A DNA stretch of 12,974 bases from Bacteroidales bacterium (GTDB lineage Bacteria > Bacteroidota > Bacteroidia > Bacteroidales > Paludibacteraceae): positions 1 to 12,974 of the forward strand of contig CAAFXN010000168.1 in NCBI GenBank assembly GCA_900766775.1, given 5' to 3'. Position 1 is the stretch's first letter, and every line of letters starts with the position of its first letter. A program made the translations under genes and the position numbers. The notes beneath the pieces were generated by a model that did not search any database, had not been told where the DNA came from, and saw only the letters and a list, made by a program, of their open reading frames with translations. Shown in pieces: positions 6,420 to 12,176 of the stretch.

Positions 6420-6507
6420 TCGGTTCCTGATCGGTTTCTGATCGGTTTCTGCTCGGTTCCTGCACGAGACTGTACCGAGACTCTATCGCGAGTCGATACC
6501 GAGTCAG
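6420..6507. repeat. 11-bp tandem array, four near-identical plus four degenerate units
   Basis: Four units TCGGTTYCTGM follow one another at 6420-6463. The 11-bp phase then continues through CGAG-containing units (for example ACGAGACTGTA, CCGAGACTCTA, TCGCGAGTCGA) to about 6507. The sequence differs from the arrays at 1-44 and 78-187, but the period is the same. Confidence 0.8.
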
Positions 6508-6687
6508 TACCGACCCTTGCGCCGAGGACACCTGCTCACCCGACAGGGCTGCCACGAAAGAAGAAGGACACAGAACAACATTGGACAACAGCGAACAGAG
6601 CACGCCGCTGCGCGCTTGCTTTTCTGACAAGTCAGAAATCGCAAGACACAGAAGGACAAAGATTAGCACTACTCACTTCCCCCTGTA

Positions 6688-6718
6688 CACTGCCCACTAC
6701 TCACTGCCCACTACTCAC
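6688..6718. repeat. 14-bp tandem duplicate CACTGCCCACTACT
   Basis: CACTGCCCACTACT occurs at 6688-6701 and 6702-6715, followed by CAC. It belongs to the CACTGACCACT-like low-complexity tracts also seen near 3040-3060 and, inverted, near 6067-6100. Confidence 0.8.
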
Positions 6719-6753
6719 AATTTGTGAATTTTTTATGAAAATATGTCCTTTTA

Positions 6754-6785
6754 TTTGCACATATCCGAAAAAAACGCTAACTTTG
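6754..6785 (+). promoter_or_regulatory. Bacteroidota-type promoter (TTTG, TAACTTTG) upstream of the YhcG-like gene
   Basis: TTTG at 6754-6757 and TAACTTTG at 6778-6785 are 20 bp apart. The sequence from 6727 to 6764, including the -33 region, is almost identical (36 of 38 positions by eye) to 8160-8197. The transcript would have a leader of about 175 nt before the nuclease gene. That leader contains a hairpin with arms AGATTTGG (6843-6850) and CCAAATCT (6863-6870), and a 26-codon open frame at 6805-6885 of doubtful meaning. Confidence 0.8.
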
Positions 6786-6924
6786 CAAACCAATCGTGAA
6801 ACACATGACCACACAAGCCTCAGGACATACCGACACGCCACAAGATTTGGCACGCACGCGTACCAAATCTGCTACTTCGTCATAGCCACAATCACTAAAT
6901 CCCCCTCCCTAACTCTTAGATGTT

Positions 6925-6956
6925 TTTTCGCAAAAAAGACAAAAAGTGTACCTTTG
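6925..6956 (+). promoter_or_regulatory. Possible second promoter immediately before the YhcG-like gene
   Basis: A good -7 box, TACCTTTG, lies at 6949-6956. At the expected -33 position (6925-6928) there is TTTT in place of TTTG. If used, transcription would start near 6962, giving an mRNA with only a few bases before the ATG at 6966. Confidence 0.45.
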
Positions 6957-6965
6957 TAGCCGAAA

Positions 6966-8084
6966 ATGAAAAATGAACTCCAAAACATAGTACAAGACGA
7001 GCAATATCAGCACTTGTTGCAGCAAGTCATCAGCCGTGCCCAATTGATGCAGTACCGAACAGCCGTAGGCATCAATCAGGAACTGATCCATTTCTACTGG
7101 TCTATAGGAGAGGACATTTCCACCGCTAAGGCGGAAGTCAAATGGGGTAGCAAATTTTACCAGCAGTTTAGTCGCGACTTATTGAAAGTCTATCCCGACC
7201 GAAAAGGCTTTTCCGTTCGCAACCTGCAATACATCCATCAGATGTATCGTACTTTTTCGCCTGCCACCTCTATTACGCCACAACCTGTGGCGCAATTACA
7301 GCAAACCACTTCTTCCTTTACGCCACAACCTGTGGCGCAAACAGATACACCAGCAGCAGAACTACCTGTCATACAGACTTTTGCAACCCCTCTGGACTAT
7401 ATCTCATTGGTGCCTTGGGGGCATATTCGCTATATTCTCGACAAAGGTTTTACGTCGGAAAAGGCGCTATTCTATGTCCTCAAAACGATAGAATATGGCT
7501 GGAGTAGAAATATGTTGCTCAATATGATGTCGGCAGAGTTGTATGAGGCGGAAGGAAAATCTATCAATAATTTCCCTGCCACTATGCCGAAAACGGATAG
7601 CGATTACGCCAATGAGATAGTGAAGAACCCGTATCATCTTGACTTTCTACAACTAAGACAAGATTTCAAAGAAAAAGAACTGCAACTGGGTCTGGAGAAG
7701 AATATCTCTCGTTTCCTTATAGAGTTGGGGGATGGTTTTGCTTATGTGGGCAGACAAGTCCGCTTAGAAATCAATGGGGATGAGTTCTTTTGCGATTTGC
7801 TTTTCTATCATCTGCGTTTGCGCAGATATATCGTGGTAGAACTGAAGACGGGTAAATTTGAGCCGGAGTTTGTCAGCAAACTCAATCTTTATTGTACAGC
7901 GGTTGACCATCTTTATCGCACAGAAAATGATGGAGAAACTATTGGACTTCTTTTCTGCAAGGAAAAGAATGACCTTGTGGCGCAATGGACGGTCGAAAAA
8001 TCCGAGCAACCCATTGCCATAACTCGCTATGAGTTAGAAAAACTCATGCCCAAAACAAAAAAGCATCTTTCTAATAAAGAATAA
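6966..8084 (+). CDS. YhcG/DUF1016-family PDDEXK nuclease
   Basis: The 372-residue protein has the two-part YhcG layout. The N-terminal helical domain (about 1-97) carries AVGINQELIHFYWSIGEDIS, WGSKFYQQFSRDL and KGFSVRNLQYIHQMYRTF, as in DUF1016_N. The C-terminal part (about 148-365) starts with the family's VPWGHIRYIL and EKALFYVLKTIEYGWS. It ends in a PDDEXK-type core with Asp277 in FFCDLLFY and Glu292/Lys294 in VVELKTG, so the catalytic residues appear intact. Family members are predicted restriction-like nucleases found in defence and mobile regions; DNA cleavage here is inferred. The linker at about 98-147 is unusually long and contains two copies of TPQPVAQ, encoded by identical 23-bp palindrome-bearing repeats. 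An FRG-domain gene follows about 420 bp downstream. Confidence 0.9.
   Translation: MKNELQNIVQDEQYQHLLQQVISRAQLMQYRTAVGINQELIHFYWSIGEDISTAKAEVKWGSKFYQQFSRDLLKVYPDRKGFSVRNLQYIHQMYRTFSPATSITPQPVAQLQQTTSSFTPQPVAQTDTPAAELPVIQTFATPLDYISLVPWGHIRYILDKGFTSEKALFYVLKTIEYGWSRNMLLNMMSAELYEAEGKSINNFPATMPKTDSDYANEIVKNPYHLDFLQLRQDFKEKELQLGLEKNISRFLIELGDGFAYVGRQVRLEINGDEFFCDLLFYHLRLRRYIVVELKTGKFEPEFVSKLNLYCTAVDHLYRTENDGETIGLLFCKEKNDLVAQWTVEKSEQPIAITRYELEKLMPKTKKHLSNKE
7273..7340 (+). repeat. In-frame 23-bp direct repeats, each a palindrome
   Basis: Identical 23-bp copies lie at 7273-7295 and 7318-7340, 45 bp apart, so both are read in the same frame (TPQPVAQ). Each contains the perfect inverted repeat CGCCACA-ACC-TGTGGCG. 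They fall in the interdomain linker of the YhcG-like nuclease. Confidence 0.9.
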
Positions 8085-8186
8085 TCAATCGCCGCCCATG
8101 GTATAACATCAACAACAACCAAAACTAATCGCCTACTTTCCTCCTGCTTGTCGGTTGTTAATTTTTTATGAATTTATGTCCTTTTA

Positions 8187-8218
8187 TTTGCACATATGAA
8201 AAATAAGTAGTACCTTTG
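8187..8218 (+). promoter_or_regulatory. Bacteroidota-type promoter (TTTG, TACCTTTG) upstream of the FRG gene
   Basis: TTTG at 8187-8190 and TACCTTTG at 8211-8218 are 20 bp apart. The upstream sequence from 8160 duplicates that of the promoter at 6754. The transcript would begin near 8224 and have a leader of about 280 nt before the FRG gene, with a strong hairpin within its first 70 nt. Confidence 0.85.
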
Positions 8219-8251
8219 CACCGTAATCCGAAAGCAATCTGCTGTCCCCAT

Positions 8252-8292
8252 AATGCAACAGTTTAGACGACCGTCTAAATTGTTGCATTTTT
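8252..8292 (+). terminator. Promoter-proximal terminator-like hairpin (candidate attenuator)
   Basis: AATGCAACA-G-TTTAGACG (8252-8269) pairs with CGTCTAAA-T-TGTTGCATT (8272-8289) over 18 positions with one G-T pair, and T's follow to 8292. It begins about 28 nt after the predicted transcription start. It can therefore act as an attenuator or as the end of a tiny RNA. As DNA, its core TTTAGACG-AC-CGTCTAAA is also a palindromic operator-like site. Confidence 0.7.
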
Positions 8293-8336
8293 TATGCCCT
8301 TTTCCCTACTGTTTCCTGCAGCTTTACCATGTCAGT

Positions 8337-8352
8337 TTAGACGGTCGTCTAA
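8337..8352. promoter_or_regulatory. Second copy of the TTAGACG-nn-CGTCTAA palindrome
   Basis: TTAGACG-GT-CGTCTAA repeats the core of the palindrome at 8262-8279, with a different central dinucleotide, 75 bp downstream. Two spaced copies of one dyad suggest binding by a dimeric repressor; TetR-family operators can look like this. No regulator gene is present in the window, so the assignment is inference. Confidence 0.45.
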
Positions 8353-8405
8353 CCTATCGCTCAGCCCTAACCCCCGAAGCCCCAACGGTGCGACATAACA
8401 CAGCG

Positions 8406-8459
8406 TCCCGACTTGTCGGGACGGACAAAGCACCCCCGCAACGCAAGCCCTGTAAGGGC
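8406..8459. repeat. Two short palindromes in the FRG leader
   Basis: TCCCGAC-TT-GTCGGGA at 8406-8421 is identical to the palindrome at 3004-3019. A second, GCCCT-GTA-AGGGC, lies at 8447-8459. Both would fold in the long leader ahead of the FRG gene. Their recurrence suggests dispersed genomic repeats and not gene-specific signals. Confidence 0.75.
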
Positions 8460-8503
8460 GATATAACTAAATTATCCTAATTAACCATAAAAACCAAAAC
8501 ATT

Positions 8504-9661
8504 ATGGCAACATCAAATTTCCTTTCTCATTACGCATCTTTAAGGGATAAAGAAGAATTTATAACGAATGGTGACTATTGTATAGATACAGAAGAACAAT
8601 TAGATGACTTGATTAATACATATAAGCCAACAGAGGAATCTCATGAAGAAAATGAAGAAGCAAGTGCTAATAACATAGAAGCCGTGCTTAAGGCATGTGA
8701 ACCAAAAACGCCCAAATATATATTTCGTGGAGTGAATGAAGCAAGTTACCGCCTTTATACCACTGCACAAAGAGCATACGACGAGTTGAAATTGGATATT
8801 CCGTATTCTGATTTTATTCAGTTTTATATTGATGAGACCCTAAATAACCAAGAAATCTGTAATTACTTTGAGGGAAAATACTATCAAATAACAGATTTCC
8901 TTATTTTGTCATTATTGCAACACTATGGTTATCCGACCCCTTTATTGGATTTTTCTTATGATATATATTCCGCCTTATTTTTTGCCATAGATAATATGAA
9001 AGAAGGAAACAATGATGAAGAAATCTCTGACTATGTTTCTCTATATATTGTAAATTCTGCAAATGAAGATATGTTTCCAAAACTTTTCCATGTAAATCAA
9101 AATGATGGAGAAACTATCCAGCAGATTTTATTGGTAGAAGGGACTCCTAATCCAAAATTTTCACAAAAAACGAAACGAAGTTTTAGCACAATTCCTTTCC
9201 AGAATTATAAAGACTCCCTTATACTATTGGTCTCCGGGGGCGCAGATAGTGCAACAAGGATTTCTATTCCGAATGAAATTAGTGTAGATTTCTATAATAA
9301 TAATCCAAATTTGGAAAGCCAGCATGGATTCTTTATGTACAATTCGTCGTATGAGAAGTCTCTTGATAGAGTGATATATAAACAGTCCAGCTACCTATAC
9401 AAAGATAATATACTTTGTATTAATATAAATAAAAATCTAAAAAAGACCATAGTCACCAAATACTTAGAACCTCGTAACATAAATAAGGAAACCATATATT
9501 CAGATTCCGATGAATCGAAAAATATAGCGAAATGGCTTAAGAAATGTAACTTCCCATCTATGACCGATATTTATAGATGTGCCAAATTCCGTGAGAATAT
9601 TATAAAAGCAAGCAAAGAGCATGTCAATACCGACAATAATTTTGACGAAAACAGTTTATAG
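8504..9661 (+). CDS. FRG-domain protein
   Basis: The 385-residue protein has the FRG domain hallmark YIFRGVNEASYRL (72-84). Further on comes the characteristic LLQHYGYPTPLLDFSYDIYSALFFAID (137-163). A weaker C-terminal region resembles the usual FRG ending (KKCNFPSMTDIYRCAKF). FRG domains (named for Phe-Arg-Gly) are of unknown biochemical activity and recur in predicted toxins and anti-phage loci. There is an acidic low-complexity stretch at about 41-58 and no signal peptide, so it is probably cytoplasmic. The gene is much more AT-rich than its neighbours, with many ATA and TTA codons, which suggests horizontal acquisition. It has its own promoter at 8187 with an attenuator-like leader and sits after a predicted nuclease gene. 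Confidence 0.88.
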   Translation: MATSNFLSHYASLRDKEEFITNGDYCIDTEEQLDDLINTYKPTEESHEENEEASANNIEAVLKACEPKTPKYIFRGVNEASYRLYTTAQRAYDELKLDIPYSDFIQFYIDETLNNQEICNYFEGKYYQITDFLILSLLQHYGYPTPLLDFSYDIYSALFFAIDNMKEGNNDEEISDYVSLYIVNSANEDMFPKLFHVNQNDGETIQQILLVEGTPNPKFSQKTKRSFSTIPFQNYKDSLILLVSGGADSATRISIPNEISVDFYNNNPNLESQHGFFMYNSSYEKSLDRVIYKQSSYLYKDNILCININKNLKKTIVTKYLEPRNINKETIYSDSDESKNIAKWLKKCNFPSMTDIYRCAKFRENIIKASKEHVNTDNNFDENSL

Positions 9662-9702
9662 AAAAACAAAATAACAATTAACAAACAAACTTTCAAAACA
9701 TC

Positions 9703-11766
9703 ATGAAAAAATTAACTCTTTTATTGTCTGCCATGCTATTGGCATGCACGACAAGCCTACGGGCAGAGGTTGCTACGTTGACTTTTACACAAGCATGTGG
9801 CGGCTCCGGAACGGACGACAAAGCTAACGCATGGACAGTTACGTCTGATGCTGCAGAGTCTAATTTCGATAGTACCAAAGGCATTCACTACGGGACGAAC
9901 AAAAAAGCCGTTTCTTATCTAACCTTAACCAACAGCACTATTGCTGGAACTATTACAAAAATTGTAGTAAACGCATCAGGTGCAAGCGAGACAAGTGCAA
10001 AATTGGATGTTACCGTAGGAGGTGCTGCTTTTGGCTCGCAAAAAAATCTTACTGCAACGGCCACCGAATATACGTTTGAAGGTAGTGCGAAAGGTGAGAT
10101 TGTTGTTAAGTTATCGCAAACTTCTGCAAAAAAAGCACTATATGTCAAATCCATTGCCGTAACTTATTCTACCGCCACTCTCCAATCCATCGAAATCGCA
10201 GGTGAGCCTACAAAGACAACCTATATGGCAGGCGATGCGTTCAGCACCGATGGCTTGAAGGTAATGGGGAATTACGACGATGACACGCAGAAAGAGATTA
10301 CCACAGGTATCACTTGGGAGGTAACGCCTGCCACCCTTACCGCAGGGCTGACCAGCGTAGAAGTGAAGGCTACCGTAGGTGAGCAATCGACTACTCGTAC
10401 TATCAACGGTCTTACCGTAACTGCTGCCAAGACACTTACTTCTATCGCCGTCAGCGGCACTCCCGCGGAGTTCTGGAAAGGCGACACCTTCCACCACGAT
10501 GGCATGACCGTTACCGCTACTTGGGACGACGCTTCTACCACGGATGTTACTGCCGAGGCGGAGTTCTCCACACCCGATATGACCACCGAAGGAACCAAGA
10601 CCGTAACCGTTACCTACAAAGAGAAGACCACTACCTACGACATCACCGTCAAGACCATCGCCAACACCCAAGAGACGGCATACACCGTAGCCGAGGCAAT
10701 CGCCCTGATTGAAGCAGGCAAAGACCTGACCTCCGAGGTGTTCGTGAAAGGTATTGTAAGCGAGATTGTTACCCCGTGGAGCGACCAATACAAAAACATC
10801 ACCTACAACATCTCCGATGATGGCACGACCACCTCTGCGCAATTCCAACTCTTCCGCTGCGTAACCAATGGTGCCAAGGTAGGCGACGCGGTGGTTGCCA
10901 TGGGTGTGATGAAGAAATACAATTCAACAACCTACGAGTTTGACGCAGGCAATACGATTGTGGCCATTGCGGAGAAAGTCGTAACTTCCATTGTCATCTC
11001 GGGCGAGGCAAGCAAGACCAACTACTATGCAGGTCAGACCTTTAACCCTGAGGGCTTGGTAGTAACGGCTACTTATGAGGATAAGACAACCGCTGATGTA
11101 ACAGAATTGGTTGAGTGGACTTTCGACCCCGCAGTCTTGGAAGAGGAAACAACTGTGGTAAGCGTTACTGCTACCTACAAAGAACTAAATGCTGCGCCTA
11201 TGGCAGTAACGGTAAACGTAACTGCTGCACCGAAAATAGTTACCATTGACCTTACTAAAGATGAGACCACCACGGCAACTGAAGATAAATTGGAGTGGAA
11301 AGGTACTGTTTTGACGGTTACTGCTACAAAGGGTACGAACACCAATGCTAATAACTACTACCCCGGTACTGAGGGAAAGTCATACACAAGTACTCGTTTT
11401 TACAAAGGTGCCACATTAACCTTTACCCCCGCAGATGGTATTACATTGATTTCTATCACCTATACGGCGACAAGCGAGGATTATACCTCTGCCATGGCAA
11501 ATAGCACTTGGACGAATGCAAGCACTTCCAAAAGCGGGCAAACAGTAACCATCACTCCGACAGACGGAACCAAAGCAATATCCGCCGCCATCGGTGGCAC
11601 CACAGGCGGAACATCGTTTGTTATCAACTACGCGGGTGAAACAACTCCCACCATCGTAACCAACGCTTCCTTCGAGCCCCAATCCGTAAAGACCATCGAA
11701 AACGGGCAACTCATCATCCTCCGCGATGGCAAGAAGTACAACGCAATAGGTGTCCGCTTGCAATAA
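9703..11766 (+). CDS. Large exported protein with bacterial Ig-like domains
   Basis: The 687-residue protein begins with a signal sequence. Cleavage could be after LRA (residue 21), or at Cys15 in LLAC if it is a lipoprotein. Residues 22-157 are a beta-rich domain (VATLTFTQACGG ... VKSIAVTYS). Ig-like Big_3-type domains follow at about 159-243 and 244-318, with motifs IAGEPTKTTYMAGDAFSTDGLKV and VSGTPAEFWKGDTFHHDGMTV. An OB-fold-like module lies at 323-424 (YTVAEAIALIEAGKDLTSEVFVKGIV). A third Ig-like domain covers 425-508. A second beta domain (512-645) resembles the first. The tail ENGQLIILRDGKKYNAIGVRLQ resembles C-terminal tails recurring in Bacteroidales secreted proteins. It is likely a surface or secreted protein; adhesion is possible but unproven. 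It lies 41 bp after the FRG stop with no clear promoter between. Confidence 0.82.
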   Translation: MKKLTLLLSAMLLACTTSLRAEVATLTFTQACGGSGTDDKANAWTVTSDAAESNFDSTKGIHYGTNKKAVSYLTLTNSTIAGTITKIVVNASGASETSAKLDVTVGGAAFGSQKNLTATATEYTFEGSAKGEIVVKLSQTSAKKALYVKSIAVTYSTATLQSIEIAGEPTKTTYMAGDAFSTDGLKVMGNYDDDTQKEITTGITWEVTPATLTAGLTSVEVKATVGEQSTTRTINGLTVTAAKTLTSIAVSGTPAEFWKGDTFHHDGMTVTATWDDASTTDVTAEAEFSTPDMTTEGTKTVTVTYKEKTTTYDITVKTIANTQETAYTVAEAIALIEAGKDLTSEVFVKGIVSEIVTPWSDQYKNITYNISDDGTTTSAQFQLFRCVTNGAKVGDAVVAMGVMKKYNSTTYEFDAGNTIVAIAEKVVTSIVISGEASKTNYYAGQTFNPEGLVVTATYEDKTTADVTELVEWTFDPAVLEEETTVVSVTATYKELNAAPMAVTVNVTAAPKIVTIDLTKDETTTATEDKLEWKGTVLTVTATKGTNTNANNYYPGTEGKSYTSTRFYKGATLTFTPADGITLISITYTATSEDYTSAMANSTWTNASTSKSGQTVTITPTDGTKAISAAIGGTTGGTSFVINYAGETTPTIVTNASFEPQSVKTIENGQLIILRDGKKYNAIGVRLQ

Positions 11767-11778
11767 CGCAGAATCATC

Positions 11779-11817
11779 TTTCCATGTGCCTGAAACGCTC
11801 TTTCAAGCGCATGGAAA
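11779..11817 (+). terminator. Hairpin after the Ig-like protein gene
   Basis: TTTCCATGTGC (11779-11789) pairs with GCGCATGGAAA (11807-11817) with one G-T pair. An inner TGAAA / TTTCA stem closes on a 5-nt loop. It starts 12 bp after the stop codon. No T-run follows, so it may only protect the 3' end or act as a weak terminator. Confidence 0.5.
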
Positions 11818-12060
11818 CAAGCATATAACACACTCTATGTGCCAAATTGTCAAATAGTAAATTGTCAAATTGTCAAATAGAGTGGGTTCCCAGCCGTTGC
11901 GGTCGCGGGAGCGAGTGGGCGGTTGCAGTTCATGAATATGAATGAAATTTAGTTTGTAGAGAGAGCCCGTCGTGAGACGTGCTCTCTTGTTGTCGGACGG
12001 TTGTCGGTCGGCTTGGCGGCAATGATTTTGCAAGGCGTACTTGCGATTTTGGGAATACTA
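11818..12060. other. Intergenic region with short repeats and a hairpin before mtaB
   Basis: AAATTGTC/AAATAG units are repeated at 11844-11880. A hairpin AGAGAGC-C-CGTC-GTGA-GACG-T-GCTCTCT lies at 11960-11987 with one mismatch. Then three 11-bp units (GTTGTCGGACG, GTTGTCGGTCG, GCTTGGCGGCA) occupy 11989-12021, about 40 bp before the promoter. No gene is supported here. Confidence 0.75.
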
Positions 12061-12092
12061 TTTGCGTATATGGGAAATTTTTTGTACCTTTG
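12061..12092 (+). promoter_or_regulatory. Bacteroidota-type promoter (TTTG, TACCTTTG) of mtaB
   Basis: TTTG at 12061-12064 and TACCTTTG at 12085-12092 are 20 bp apart. The start TTTGCGTATAT also matches the promoter at 283. Transcription should begin near 12098, about 80 nt before the chosen mtaB start. Confidence 0.85.
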
Positions 12093-12176
12093 CAGCCGTT
12101 TTGAGGCATGGACGAGAGAGGTACACGGGATTCACGGACATGCCATGGTAATAGAACGGTAATCGGCGTCGGGAGT

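Larger units (their letters stand above)
6061..6720. other. Long non-coding, repeat-dense interval
   Basis: About 660 bp with no supportable gene. In order it holds an AGTGGTCAGTGCTTAGT tract (from 6067), a 16-bp hairpin (6155-6193), a GC-rich palindromic element (6226-6265), the palindrome CCCCGA-CCAA-TCGGGG (6316-6331) flanked by two GTACTCGG copies (about 6277 and 6333), the second arm of a 20-bp inverted repeat (6356-6375), an 11-bp tandem array (6420-6507), a TTTCTGAC-AA-GTCAGAAA palindrome (about 6620-6637) and a 14-bp duplicate (6688-6715). Short open frames here are translated repeats with no protein-like features. Confidence 0.8.

Noticed and set aside
6217..6441. 74-codon open frame between fabG and the nuclease gene
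   Set aside because: It is composed of the palindromic element and one arm of the inverted repeat, ending in the 11-bp array.
6805..6885. 26-codon open frame after the promoter at 6754, considered as a leader peptide
   Set aside because: No ribosome binding site or recognisable regulatory codon run is visible; chance occurrence is likely. It is only mentioned with the promoter.
8253..8480. 75-codon open frame in the FRG leader
   Set aside because: It starts within the terminator-like hairpin and crosses palindromes; the product shows no protein-like features.
10138..10848. 236-codon minus-strand frame opposite the Ig-like protein gene
   Set aside because: The + strand encodes recognisable repeated Ig-like domains; the minus frame is a Gly/Val-rich shadow.
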